Positions 9,556 to 17,947 are shown, numbered from the stretch's first letter. The stretch: 64,000 nucleotides of DNA from JAHECE01 sp963780675 (GCA_963780675.1 CAWACR010000003.1:1-64000); one strand, 5' to 3'. The notes: generated by a model not told the origin, from the letters alone. Numbers and translations are program-made.

Positions 9556-10512
9556 CTACGCGAAGATCGGCACCAGGATCAGCAGCACCACGGAGTTCCC
9601 CAGCTCCACGAACCCGACCGTCTTCGGCTTCATCCGGTACCGCGGGAACAGCGCGGCCCGCGCCAGGAGCCACGCGAACACCACGCCCAGGGGCACCGCG
9701 ACCGCCCCGGCGATCACCGCCGCCACGGCGTGGAACGACACCGACGCGCGCCGCCACCGCACGCTCCCGCGCTCGCGGATCATCGTCTTGACGTAGAACG
9801 CCGTCCCGACGAAGTACAGGAACAGCACCAGCGCGGCCGACCACCCGGTCGTCGGCGACGAGCCGCCCGCCACCGCCGCCATCGGCACCATGAGGCACGC
9901 CTGCGCGACCGCGGCGACGTCGTTGACCATCGATCGCTCGTTCCGCTGCCACGCGTACAGCGCGTTCACCGCCACGAGCGACGCCAGCGCCGGCGCGAAG
10001 ATCAGCAGGGGCGGCCGAGCCACCAGGGCGAGCGTCGCCATCGGCGCCGCGATCGACGCGTACAGCACCATCTGCGGCCGCACCTTCGCCGGTCGCCTCG
10101 TCTTCAGCGCCAGGAACGCGTAGTACGACAGCAGGTACCCCGACAGCCACGCCACCAGCAGCACTACGTGCACCCACGACGGCTGCGACTCGGCGACCCC
10201 CACGAGGAACGGGACCACCAGCATCGCCCACGCCCCGTGCTGCGGCGGCAGGTACCGGCGGGTCCACCCGCGCGGCGGACGGGGCAGCGGGCGGGGTTGG
10301 CGGGGCGCACCGCCCAGGGCCGACGACGGCGCCCGGCCCACCGGCGGGCGCGGCACCGCCGCGGGTCGCGGCTCGGGTCGCGGCTCGGGTCGCGGCTCGG
10401 CGGCCGACGACGGCGCCCGGCGGGGTTCGGCGGGGTTCGTGCGGACGGGCCGGGTCGGGAGGTCGCTCGACGGCGTCCGACTCGACCGAGATGCCTGCGA
10501 GGCCGTGGACAC
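9556..10512 (-). CDS. YwiC-like integral membrane protein
   Basis: About 318 aa. After a low-complexity N-terminus (including PRPEPRPEPRP encoded by three 12-bp repeats at 10363-10398) comes RYLPPQHGAWAMLVVPFLVG, the PxQHGAWA hallmark of the YwiC family, followed by about 7 hydrophobic segments and a LFPRYRMKPKTVGFVELGNS segment near the end. YwiC-type proteins are uncharacterised membrane proteins. I chose GTG 10512 (VSTASQASRSS); a GGAG lies about 12 bases before it. A start closer to the conserved domain is also possible because the first 80 residues look unstructured. It stands alone, convergent with the permease. Confidence 0.75.
   Translation of the reverse strand: MSTASQASRSSRTPSSDLPTRPVRTNPAEPRRAPSSAAEPRPEPRPEPRPAAVPRPPVGRAPSSALGGAPRQPRPLPRPPRGWTRRYLPPQHGAWAMLVVPFLVGVAESQPSWVHVVLLVAWLSGYLLSYYAFLALKTRRPAKVRPQMVLYASIAAPMATLALVARPPLLIFAPALASLVAVNALYAWQRNERSMVNDVAAVAQACLMVPMAAVAGGSSPTTGWSAALVLFLYFVGTAFYVKTMIRERGSVRWRRASVSFHAVAAVIAGAVAVPLGVVFAWLLARAALFPRYRMKPKTVGFVELGNSVVLLILVPIFA
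10363..10398. repeat. Three tandem 12-bp units in the YwiC-like N-terminus
   Basis: The unit GGGTCGCGGCTC occurs three times without interruption and encodes repeated Pro-Arg-Pro-Glu. Exact tandem identity suggests recent slippage. Confidence 0.7.
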
Positions 10513-10714
10513 GTTCGGACCGTACTCCGTGACCGAGTCGCGTCGAGCGAGCCTCGCCAGGAATCGCCGGTTGCCGGGTCGTGGACCCGCCGAGTGACCG
10601 TTCGCGGTGTCGACCGTCCAGGAGCCCGGGCGGTCAGGTCCGCTGTCTCGGTTACGGTCGGCTCCAGGGAGCGCGCGGGAGCAGGACAAAACCCGAGAGA
10701 AACAATGCGTTTCT

Positions 10715-10730
10715 GGTGATCTTGGTCACG
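10715..10730 (+). promoter_or_regulatory. Possible CRP/GlxR-type binding site
   Basis: GGTGATCTTGGTCACG matches the GTGA-N6-TCAC pattern of the cAMP receptor family (GlxR/Crp in Actinobacteria). It lies in the 407-base divergent region between the YwiC-like gene and the truncated GT2 gene. The surrounding DNA (10680-10930) is less GC-rich than the window average. No other feature is supported in this gap. Confidence 0.4.
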
Positions 10731-10919
10731 TATGTGATCCGCCCGGGCCCACTCGTTCCGGAGCCTTACGAATCTGACCTGCCGGAACTCGCTCGCCCGG
10801 TACTGATCCGGACATCCGCGCAGGTGGGAAGTTCCGAAGGTCCTTGGCGACTCAAGTTGACCACTGCCAATGTTGGCCGGTGGTGCCGGCCCCGGCGCTG
10901 CGGACGGAGGAGTCGGACC

Positions 10920-11648
10920 ATGGTAATTCCCTTGTTCTCTGCACCGAGAAGTGAGGCGGTGAGTAGCGGCTCTCTATCGAACGTGCCCGAGGTTTCCTCT
11001 CCCCCGAGCGCCGATCCCATGACGGGGCTCGCCAGTCCGGCAGAGTCCCCCGAGTCGTCGGTGGCGGACGCAACCGCGGCGGCGGGAGGGCCCTCGTCGC
11101 CCGCAGCCAGTCCTGCGGACGGCGACCGGCGCGCACCTGCTCCCCTGGCGGGTGGTGTGGGGTGGGCGCGAGCCGCCGTCGCAGGAGCCGTCGGCGCGTG
11201 GCTTCTCATGATCTCCGTCGTCGTCGGTCGCCTGGCGGTGTCCCCGAGCCGATTCGACGTACGAACGATCACGGTCGTCGCGCTCTACGTCGCAGTCATG
11301 ACGGTCCTCTCCTTCGCTTCCGTCATGCACCTCACGGCGCGACTGGGAGCGGCCCACCGGTTTGCACGCCATGCACCGGCGCCCGTCGATGAACTCCGGC
11401 GATTCTTCGCCGCGGGTCAGCCCTCCATGACCGTCCTCATTCCCTCCTACCGGGAGGAGACCAAGGTGATTCGGCGGACAGTGCTGTCCGCTGCCCTGCA
11501 GGAGTACCGCGACCTGCGGGTGGTCCTCCTCATCGATGATCCTCCGACCGCGCCGGCGGGCTCCCATGCCGGCGCAGGGAACGCCGTCTCGAAGCGCGCG
11601 GCCGCCACCTGGGCGGGGGACGACGGCCTTCCCGCGGTCATTACTTAG
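10920..11648 (+). pseudogene. Truncated GT2 glycosyltransferase (N-terminal part only)
   Basis: From ATG 10920 (MVIPLFSAP) the product has a disordered 85-residue start, two membrane segments (AWLLMISVVVGRLAV and TVVALYVAVMTVLSFASV), then PSMTVLIPSYREETKVIRRT and YRDLRVVLLIDDPP, the beginning of a GT-A nucleotide-binding fold as in membrane GT2 synthases. The reading frame ends about 40 residues later, at a TAG inside the MarR-type operator at 11641, and the DxD/QxxRW region is absent. So the gene is cut off and fused to the MarR cassette. A normal protein of this class is 600 residues or more. Its function is presumably lost. Confidence 0.65.
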
Positions 11649-11657
11649 CCGAAGTAA
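11641..11657 (+). promoter_or_regulatory. MarR-type operator, copy 1
   Basis: TTACTT-AGCCG-AAGTAA is a perfect 6-5-6 inverted repeat just upstream of a -10-like TAGGAT (11664-11669) and of the small gene starting at 11675. It is almost identical to copy 2 at 11962-11980, in front of the MarR gene. Confidence 0.6.
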
Positions 11658-11674
11658 CGGTCTAGGATGTCCGC

Positions 11675-11936
11675 ATGTCCGTGGTCGAGCCCCAGACCGC
11701 CGCTCCGGTGCCGGTGCCGGTGCCGTCGCCGTCGTCTGTGCTTCCGGTGACGGTGGACTGTGGGCCTGGCTGCCGCCGCCCTGACGATGACCGAGATGCC
11801 GGGACTCCTGGCGATCATCGCAGGGGCGACCGCTGTGCTGACGCTCTACGGCGTCGGGGTCCTGGTCGGCGCCCGCAATGCCGGCGCCGACGTCGTGGCG
11901 GGCGTGAGGATGTGGATCGGGAGGTCGTCGACATAG
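11675..11936 (+). pseudogene. Small membrane protein, frameshifted; under a MarR-type operator
   Basis: From ATG 11675 one frame gives MSVVEPQTAAPVPVPVPSPS...TVDCG; from about 11765 another frame gives GLAAAALTMTEMPGLLAIIAG, TAVLTLYGVGVLVGARNAG and a basic end MWIGRSST, stopping at 11936. Removing one G in the GGG near 11763 joins them into an 86-residue protein with one or two membrane helices. I do not know this family. Its placement directly behind operator copy 1 and before the MarR gene suggests control by the same repressor. The frameshift may be a sequence error. Confidence 0.4.
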
Positions 11937-11961
11937 GCGTGGCGTGAGGTCCTGCCATCTC

Positions 11962-11980
11962 GTTACTTAGCCCAAGTAAC
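11962..11980 (+). promoter_or_regulatory. MarR-type operator, copy 2, with downstream -10
   Basis: GTTACTT-AGCCC-AAGTAAC is a perfect 7-5-7 inverted repeat. It is followed by GATATCAT (-10-like) and then the GTG of the MarR gene with no ribosome site, so the transcript is probably leaderless and autorepressed by MarR binding here. Confidence 0.65.
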
Positions 11981-11995
11981 AGATATCATCCCCGT

Positions 11996-12470
11996 GTGAC
12001 GCGGACCCGCATTGACCCCTCGTCGTCTGTGCCCGCCGTCGGCGCGGCGGAGTGCCGGCCCGCCGGCCTGGCAGCGGAGCTCCGGGTGCTCATCCTGCGC
12101 TCGGCCCGCCGGCTGCGCGCCGAGCACACGAGCAGCATCACCGACGGGCAGTACGCCGTCCTCGCCGCGCTCCACGCCGCCGGCGCCGCTTACCCCCGGC
12201 GAGCTGGCCGAGCGCGAGGGCGTCCAGCCTCCCTCGATGACCCGCACGGTCGCCGCGCTCGCGGACGCCGGCCTCGTCGAGCGCGCCGCGAATCCCGACG
12301 ACCGCCGCCAGGTCCGCGTCCACCTCACGGACGCGGGCCGCGCCGTCGTCCGCGAGACCCGGCGCCGTCGGGACGCGTGGCTCGCCCGGCGCCTCGCGGA
12401 GCTCACCCCCGCCGAGCGCGAGGTGGTCGCCCAGGCGACCGCGATCCTCACCCGGATCGTGGCGCGATGA
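11996..12470 (+). pseudogene. MarR family transcriptional regulator, frameshifted near 12187
   Basis: Winged-helix repressor. The first frame gives LAAELRVLILRSARRLRAEH, DGQYAVLAALHAAGA; the second gives PLTPGELAEREGVQPPSMTR, VAALADAGLVERAANPDDRR and QVRVHLTDAGRAVVRE, which are the recognition helix and the DxRxxxVxLT wing of MarR. The frames meet at GCCGGCGCCGCTTACC, where one missing base explains the break; otherwise about 158 aa, normal for MarR. GTG 11996 follows a -10-like TATCAT by about 8 bases, consistent with leaderless translation. The stop overlaps the MFS start (ATGA at 12467). It probably represses itself, the MFS pump and the small gene at 11675 through the twin operators. Confidence 0.75.
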
Positions 12471-13886
12471 GCTCCACGTTCACCTCGTTCCGCCTGCACA
12501 ACTACCGGTTGTGGTTCGCGGGCGCGCTGGTCTCGAACATCGGGACCTGGATGCAGCGGGTGGCGCAGGACTGGTTCGTCCTCACGGTGCTGACCGCGGA
12601 CTCCGGTGTCGCCGTCGGCGTCGTCACCGCCTTGCAGTTCCTGCCGATCCTCGTCCTGAGCCCGTTCGCCGGCCTCGTCGCGGACCGCGTCCCGCGGCGG
12701 AACCTCCTCATCGCCACGCAGGCCGCGCAGGGTGCGCTGGCCTTCGGGCTCGGGGCGCTGGCGCTCGCGGGCGTCGCGGAGCTGTGGATGGTCTACGGGT
12801 TCGCCCTCCTCCTCGGCGTCGCCAGCGCGTTCGACGCCCCCGCGCGGCAGACGTTCGTCGCGCAGCTCGTGCCGCCCGAGGGCCTGCCGAACGCCGTCGG
12901 GCTCAACAGCGCGTCGTTCACCGGCGCCCGGCTGATCGGTCCGGGCCTCGCCGGCCTGCTGATCGCCGGCGTGGGACCGGGCTGGGTGTTCATCATCAAC
13001 GGTGTGAGCTTCGGCGCGACGATCGTCGCGCTCGTGGCGATGCGCGCCTCGGAGCTGCTGCCCATGCCGCGGGCCGCGCACGCCAAGGGCCAGGTGCGCG
13101 AGGGTCTCGCCTACGTCCGCAGCCGACCCAGACGTCGTGCTGATCATGGTGGTGCTCGGGGTGGTCAGTGCGTTCGGGCTGAACTTCCAGCTCACGAGCG
13201 CCCTCATGGCGCGGCAGGAGTTCGGCCTGGGGCCGGGGGCCTACGGGCTCCTCGGGTCGATCATGGCGATCGGCTCGCTCGCGGGGTCCCTGATCGCGGC
13301 CCGGCGCTCGACCCTGCGGCTCCGGCTCGTGCTAGGTGCGGCGTTCGGGTTCGGCGTCGTCATGGGCGTCCAGGCCGTCGCGCCGTCGTACTGGGCCTAC
13401 GCCGCGGCGTGCGTGCCGCTGGGCTTCTTCGCTCTCACGATGATGACCTCGGCGAACGCCATGGTCCAGATGACCACCGAGCCGGTCATGCGCGGGCGGG
13501 TGATGGCGCTCTACATGATGGTGTTCCTGGGCGCGACGCCGATCGGGTCGCCGATCGTGGGGTGGATCGGCGAGCAGTGGGGGCCGCGGTGGGCCGTCGC
13601 GGTCGGCGCGATCGCGTCCGTGGTCGTCGCGGTGGCGGCCGCCGGGTGGGCGGCCCGCGCGCTCCGGGTCCGCGTGCGCTACCGGCTGCGGCCCCGACCC
13701 CGCCTCGTGCTCGTGCCCCGGCCCGTCGCGACGACGACGGCGCTCGCCCGGCCCTGGAGGCCGACGCCGCCTGAGCGTGCCGAACGGCCCTGGCAACTGA
13801 CGCACACGAGTGGGACTGGTGGGGCGGATGTGCCGCCGCAGCGGCCGAGTTCAGCCGGCTACGACCCGCTTGTGTGCGTGGGCTGA
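12467..13886 (+). pseudogene. MFS drug/metabolite exporter, frameshifted near 13125
   Basis: Membrane efflux protein of the major facilitator superfamily. The first half gives RLHNYRLWFAGALVSNIGTW, QRVAQDWFVLTVLT, GLVADRVPRRNLLIATQ (the motif A loop between helices 2 and 3) and ASAFDAPARQTFVAQLVP; this is the MFS_3/enterobactin-exporter-like branch. The second frame resumes with PDVVLIMVVLGVVSAFGLNF, MMTSANAMVQMTTEPVMRGR and ATPIGSPIVGWIGEQWGPRW. One extra base near 13127 (CCCAGAC for CCCGAC) restores SRPDVVLIM. The C-terminus may hold a second slip: another frame ends ALEADAA with a stop at 13774. It overlaps the MarR stop by 4 bases, so the two are co-transcribed, typical of MarR-controlled efflux. 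Confidence 0.8.
13800..13879. terminator. Inverted repeat between convergent MFS and citrate synthase-like genes
   Basis: ACGCACACGAGTGGG (13800-13814) pairs with CCCGCTTGTGTGCGT (13865-13879) at 13 of 15 positions. It lies within the apparent MFS C-terminal extension, which supports the view that the natural MFS stop is at 13774. Confidence 0.45.
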
Positions 13887-13891
13887 CGGGT

Positions 13892-14899
13892 TCAGGGCGC
13901 CCGGTCCGGGCGCGGCCCGGTGCGCTGGTCGAGCACGTGCGCCGACCACCCGGCCGCCCGGCCGCAGGCGAACATCGCGGTGAACATGCGCGCCGGGACC
14001 TGGGCGAAGTCCAGCAGCACGGCGGACCAGAACATCACGTTCGCGCCGTGCCGGAGGGAGCGGTCGGCGAGCGCGTCCAGCGCGGCCCGTTCCACCGCCT
14101 CCGCCACGTCCAGCAACGGCACCTCGAGCCGGGCGCACACGGCGTGCAGCGCGTCGGCCCGCGGGTCCACGCGCGCCCCGTGCGAGTGCCCGAACCCCCA
14201 CAGCCGACCAGACGCCTCGAGCATCCGCTCGACCGCGCCCCGTGCGTCGTCGGACCGCTCCGCCGCCTCGATGAGCTGCAGCGCGCGCACGCTCGCGCCG
14301 CCGCCCAAGGCCCCGCTCGAGACCGCGACGGCCGCCGACAGGCACGCCGCGGCGTCGGCCCCGCGGGCGGCGCCCAGGCGCGCGGTCCGCGTCGACGGCG
14401 TGAGGCCGTGCTCGGCGACGGCGGTCCAGTAGGCGTCGATCGCACTCGCGTGGGCGGGGTCCGCCTCGCCGCGCCACCGGGTGAGGAAGCGCCGCGCCAC
14501 CGAGCCCGCGCCGTCGACGTCGCGCTGCGGGACCGCGGGCATGTCGTCCCCGCGCGCGGACCGGGCGACGAAGGACAGCGCCATGACGCTGGCGCGGGCC
14601 AGGTCCTCCCGGAGGCGCTCGGCCGGGATGTCGACGACGGGCCGGAACCCCCACACGGGGGCGAGCTGGGCGAGCGCCGTCTGCACGTCCACCCGGAGGT
14701 CCCCCGTGCGCGCGGGCAGGGGGAAGGGCTCGGCGGGGGGGAGCGCGGGGTGGAGGTCGCCGTCGACCAAGAGCCCCCAGACGCACTCGTACGGCTCGCG
14801 CGCGATGAGCGTGGCGACGTCCCTGCCCCGGTAGGTCAGGGTGCCGGTCGTGGCGTCGACGTGCGAGATCGGCGTCTCGGACTCCTCGGGCGCGCGCAT
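13892..14899 (-). CDS. Citrate synthase-like protein (citrate/2-methylcitrate synthase family)
   Basis: A 335-aa member of the citrate synthase fold, shorter than the 370-430 aa of standard enzymes. TGTLTYRGRDVATLIA is the usual N-terminal GxLxYRG segment and GFGHSHGARVDPRADALHAV corresponds to the GFGHRVY...DPRA catalytic loop. The segment that normally carries the first catalytic His (GxLHGGA) reads GALGGGASVRAL, with Gly in place of His, and the second loop has SHG instead of RVY. It resembles the divergent CitA-like paralogues of Actinobacteria; activity as a citrate synthase is uncertain. Start ATG 14899 (MRAPEESETPI). It is divergent from the DtxR gene, 112 bases apart. Confidence 0.8.
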   Translation of the reverse strand: MRAPEESETPISHVDATTGTLTYRGRDVATLIAREPYECVWGLLVDGDLHPALPPAEPFPLPARTGDLRVDVQTALAQLAPVWGFRPVVDIPAERLREDLARASVMALSFVARSARGDDMPAVPQRDVDGAGSVARRFLTRWRGEADPAHASAIDAYWTAVAEHGLTPSTRTARLGAARGADAAACLSAAVAVSSGALGGGASVRALQLIEAAERSDDARGAVERMLEASGRLWGFGHSHGARVDPRADALHAVCARLEVPLLDVAEAVERAALDALADRSLRHGANVMFWSAVLLDFAQVPARMFTAMFACGRAAGWSAHVLDQRTGPRPDRAP

Positions 14900-15011
14900 C
14901 GGCGCGAGCCTATCCCTGTCACGGCGTCGCCCGCGCAACGGGCCCCGAGAGGCCGGGCGACGGCGCATAGGCTGGGTGGCAGCGGACGACGACGAAGGGC
15001 GGGTACGAGGC

Positions 15012-15704
15012 GTGAGCGACCTCATCGACACCACGGAGATGTACCTGAAGACGGTCTTCGAGCTCCAGGAGGAGGGCATCGTCCCGCTGCGTGCCCGGAT
15101 CGCGGAGCGGCTCGGGCACTCCGGTCCCACCGTCTCCCAGACCGTGGCCCGGATGGAGCGCGACGGGTTGCTGGTCGTCAGCGGCGACCGGCACCTCGAG
15201 CTCACCCCCGCGGGCCGGGCCAAGGCCACGCGGGTCATGCGCAAGCACCGACTCGCCGAGCGGCTCCTCATCGACGTCATCGGGCTCGAGTGGGAGTACG
15301 TCCATGACGAGGCGTGCCGCTGGGAGCACGTCATGAGCGAGCGCGTGGAGCGCCGGCTCGTCGCGCTGCTGGACCACCCGCACCTCTCGCCCTACGGGAA
15401 CCCGATCCCCGGGCTGGAGGAGCTGGGCGAGGAGCCCGCGGAGGGATTCCTCGACGGCGTCGAGTCGCTCGCAACGGTCGCCGGGCCGGAGCCGCGCACC
15501 GTCGTCGTCCGCCGCCTGGGCGAGCCGCTCCAGGTGGACGTCGACCTCCTCGCCCGCCTCGCCGAGGCCGGGGTCACGCCCGGCGGTGAGGTGCGCACCC
15601 ACCGCGACGGCGGCGTCGTCGTCGGACGGAGCGGCGGCGACGTTGTCCTGGACCTGCCCGACGACGTCGCCCGGCACGTGTTCGTCCAGGTCACCGAGGC
15701 CTAG
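15012..15704 (+). CDS. DtxR/IdeR-family metal-dependent repressor
   Basis: Iron- (or Mn-) dependent DNA-binding repressor. All ligands of diphtheria DtxR are found at identical numbering: Met10, Cys102, Glu105 and His106 for the primary site and His79, Glu83 and His98 for the ancillary site (KHRLAERLLIDVIGLEW, VHDEACRWEHVMS). Helix-turn-helix IAERLGHSGPTVSQTVARME spans about 30-49; an SH3-like FeoA domain forms the C-terminus (VVRRLGEPLQVDVDLLARLA...). Length 230 aa, as DtxR/IdeR. The GTG start at 15012 gives the numbering match and so is firm. Expected to control iron uptake and storage genes elsewhere. Confidence 0.95.
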   Translation: MSDLIDTTEMYLKTVFELQEEGIVPLRARIAERLGHSGPTVSQTVARMERDGLLVVSGDRHLELTPAGRAKATRVMRKHRLAERLLIDVIGLEWEYVHDEACRWEHVMSERVERRLVALLDHPHLSPYGNPIPGLEELGEEPAEGFLDGVESLATVAGPEPRTVVVRRLGEPLQVDVDLLARLAEAGVTPGGEVRTHRDGGVVVGRSGGDVVLDLPDDVARHVFVQVTEA

Positions 15705-15889
15705 GGGCACCTTCCGCGCCATCTCGACCGGCGCCGTCGGGAGTCAAGGGGCAACGTGGCCGGACTCCTGTGAGATGTCTCACCGGCCGCCGTCGTGACC
15801 AGAACGTGACATTGCGTCGGGGCCCGGGTTAGCCTCGTAGTGCTTCCACACCACAGCGTGAGAAGCCCTGACGCGGACGCCGAGCCCTG

Positions 15890-16048
15890 CCACCGCGATC
15901 AGGCCCAGCGAGTCCAGATGTGGCAGGGACGGGGGAACCACCAGCGGAGGTCGGGCCGACCGCCCTCCTTGGGGTGAAGCCCACCGCTCGCGCGGGGGCC
16001 GGGTGCTCACTCCCACCCGAACCCGACAGCTCACCTCGTAGGCGCAAG
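15890..16048 (+). ncRNA. ydaO/yuaA-type c-di-AMP riboswitch
   Basis: The leader contains the conserved blocks of this class in order: GACGGGGGAACCACC, TTGGGGTGAAGCCC and, near the 3' end, GAACCCGACAGCTCACCTCG-TAGGCG followed by CAAGGAGAGG. CCCTGCCAC near 15892 and GTGGCAGGG near 15921 form a stem. It ends a few bases before the GTG of the NlpC/P60 gene, and the last conserved strand includes its AAGGAG ribosome site, so ligand binding could control expression directly. Actinobacterial cell-wall hydrolases are the classic targets. Boundaries are approximate. Confidence 0.85.
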
Positions 16049-16061
16049 GAGAGGTCTTTTC

Positions 16062-16814
16062 GTGACTGTGCAGTCCCTCGCTCGTCACCGCGCTGCCCGG
16101 CGGCCCTCGACGCCGCTGACGGTGCTCGGTCAGGCCGTCGCCGGTTCGGCAGGCCAGGTCAGTCGCCGGTCGGCCATCGTCGCCGCTTCCTCCGGGCTCG
16201 TCCTCACCATCGCCGCGCCGGCCGCCATGGCCGCGCCCGACGCCGTCGCCCTCCCGCAGGTCGACGTGCAGTCGCTCACCCAGCAGGCCCGCCTCGCGCT
16301 CGAGGTCCAGCCCGGCGTCGTGGTCCCGGCCGACGTCGAGTGGACGATGGCCGCCACCGAGGTCACCGGCACGAAGCCGGCGCCGCCGCCGCCGCCCGCG
16401 CCCGTGCGGTCGACGACGACGTCGCGCTCCACGGAGCGATCGGCGACCGTCGCCAGCTCCGGCGAGGTGACGGCGTCCGCCGCGGCCGTTCTCTCCATCG
16501 CCCGCCGGTACATCGGCGTGCCGTACGTCTACGGGGGCGCGACGCCGGCCGGCTTCGACTGCTCCGGCTTCACCCAGTACGTCTTCGCGCAGGTCGGCAT
16601 CTCGCTGCCGCGGAGCTCCTCTGCCCAGAGGTACGCCGGCCGGGTCGTGTCCGCCGCCGAGGCGCGCCCGGGCGACTTGATCTGGGGTCCGGGTCACGTG
16701 GGCATCTACACCGGGAACGGCAACCACATCGCCGCTCGCCAGCCCGGCACCGCCCTCTACGAGAGCCCGATCTACATGTCCAACCCCGTCTTCATCCGCG
16801 TGCTGCCGGACTGA
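16062..16814 (+). CDS. Secreted NlpC/P60 cell-wall endopeptidase
   Basis: Peptidoglycan hydrolase expected to cleave stem peptides (D-Glu to diamino acid bond) outside the membrane. 250 aa: an N-terminal export signal (VSRRSAIVAASSGLVLTIAA then AAMAAP, cleavage near residue 58), a Pro/Thr/Ser linker (KPAPPPPPAPVRSTTTS) and a C-terminal NlpC/P60 domain from about 140. The catalytic Cys is in PAGFDCSGFTQYVF, the His in GPGHVGIYTG and the third polar residue in NGNHIAARQ. GTG 16062 follows AAGGAGAGG at good spacing. A c-di-AMP riboswitch occupies the leader, tying wall remodelling to osmotic signalling. A clear terminator follows. Confidence 0.93.
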   Translation: MTVQSLARHRAARRPSTPLTVLGQAVAGSAGQVSRRSAIVAASSGLVLTIAAPAAMAAPDAVALPQVDVQSLTQQARLALEVQPGVVVPADVEWTMAATEVTGTKPAPPPPPAPVRSTTTSRSTERSATVASSGEVTASAAAVLSIARRYIGVPYVYGGATPAGFDCSGFTQYVFAQVGISLPRSSSAQRYAGRVVSAAEARPGDLIWGPGHVGIYTGNGNHIAARQPGTALYESPIYMSNPVFIRVLPD

Positions 16815-16836
16815 TCGACTGCGTCGCACACCGCTG

Positions 16837-16875
16837 ACGAGGCCCGCGTCCCCTTCCCGGGGGCGCGGGCCTCGT
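16837..16875 (+). terminator. Terminator after the NlpC/P60 gene
   Basis: ACGAGGCCCGCG (16837-16848) pairs perfectly with CGCGGGCCTCGT (16864-16875); 15-base loop, 23 bases after the stop. Confidence 0.75.
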
Positions 16876-16945
16876 GCGTCCGGGAAGGCGGCCCGCCGCG
16901 GCACGTGACGTGTCAGAGGGCCGGACCGTGATCAAAGCGGGCCCG

Positions 16946-16987
16946 CGTTGCCGAAACAGCGGCTCGACCATCGGCAACGGCTAGATT
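16946..16987 (+). promoter_or_regulatory. Inverted repeat and -10 in front of the universal stress protein
   Basis: CGTTGCCGA (16946-16954) and TCGGCAACG (16971-16979) are exact inverted repeats, followed at once by TAGATT (16982-16987), a good -10. A regulator bound here would block the promoter. The factor is unknown. Confidence 0.45.
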
Positions 16988-17017
16988 GGTCGCGGATCAG
17001 GGAAGCGGGGAGGGGCA

Positions 17018-17947
17018 ATGGAGCACGAACCCGTCGTCCTCGTCGGCGTCGACGGATCGCAGACGGGCGCCGTCGCGGCCGAGTGGGCAGCGCGAGAGGC
17101 CGTCCGGCTCGGGTGGCGCCTCCACGTCGTCTGCGCCTACAGCCTCCCCTCCTTCACCGTCGCTTCCCTCGACGGCGGGTACGCAGCCCTGGACGACTCG
17201 GCGATCCGCGCGGGGGCGCAGGCGGTCCTCGACGAGGCCGTCGCGCGCGTGGTCCGGGAGGGCCTGGAGGTCACCTCGTCGCTCGAGACCGGGGACGCCG
17301 CCGGCGTGCTCGTGGAGCTGTCTCGCAATGCCGGGCTGGCGGTCATCGGCACGCGAGGGCGCGGCGGGTTCGCCGACCGGCTGCTGGGAACCGTCTCCTC
17401 CGCCCTGCCGGCGCACGCGCACTGCCCCACGGTCGTCGTGCCCGTGCGCGAGGAACACGACGTCCTGGGGACCATCAGGAAGATCGTCGTCGGCATGGAC
17501 GGCTCGGAGTCCGCCCGGGTCGCGCTGGACCGGGCCATCGACGAGGCCGAGCTCTGGGGCGCCGAGCTCACCGCCGTCGTCGCCGTCCCGTTGGCGGGCG
17601 GGTCAGGGATGACCACCTGGATCCCCGCGCCCGTAGACCGCGAGGCGGTCCTCGAGGACGTGCAGAACGGCCTCTCCGCGACCGTGGAGGCCGCGGTCGC
17701 GGGGCGCGACGTGGTGGTCAAGGCGCACGCGCTCGACGGGTCCGGTCCGGCGCTCCTCACCGAGTTCTCGACGGCGGTCGAGATGATCGTCGTGGGGACA
17801 CGCGGGCGCGGCGGGTTCGCCGGGCTACTCCTCGGGTCCACCAGCCAGACGTTGCTGCACCACTCGGTGTGCCCCGTCATGGTGGTGCCCTCCCGCGTGC
17901 GGGACGAGGGCCTGCCGCCGACAGCTGTCGGCCGCAAGCGGCCGTAG
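17018..17947 (+). CDS. Universal stress protein, tandem UspA domains
   Basis: 309 aa with two UspA-type alpha/beta domains. Each opens with a GxDGS strand (VLVGVDGSQTGAVAAEWAAR; IVVGMDGSESARVALDRAID) and closes with the nucleotide-binding G-2x-G-9x-G-(S/T) element (GTRGRGGFADRLLGTVSSAL; GTRGRGGFAGLLLGSTSQTL) followed by CPTVVVP or CPVMVVP. Such tandem Usps bind ATP and accompany stationary phase, hypoxia or stress in Actinobacteria. Start ATG 17018 is set by GGGAGGGG. It stands alone, with its own palindrome-containing promoter. The 220 bases downstream (17948-18169) contain an imperfect repeat of an ATCCGGC.CTCGTCCCTCGC phrase and no gene. Confidence 0.92.
   Translation: MEHEPVVLVGVDGSQTGAVAAEWAAREAVRLGWRLHVVCAYSLPSFTVASLDGGYAALDDSAIRAGAQAVLDEAVARVVREGLEVTSSLETGDAAGVLVELSRNAGLAVIGTRGRGGFADRLLGTVSSALPAHAHCPTVVVPVREEHDVLGTIRKIVVGMDGSESARVALDRAIDEAELWGAELTAVVAVPLAGGSGMTTWIPAPVDREAVLEDVQNGLSATVEAAVAGRDVVVKAHALDGSGPALLTEFSTAVEMIVVGTRGRGGFAGLLLGSTSQTLLHHSVCPVMVVPSRVRDEGLPPTAVGRKRP

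Noticed and set aside
10581..10919. Upstream extension of the GT2 fragment to 10581
   Set aside because: The first 113 codons cross the presumed promoter and the CRP-like site and are not protein-like; ATG 10920 fits better.
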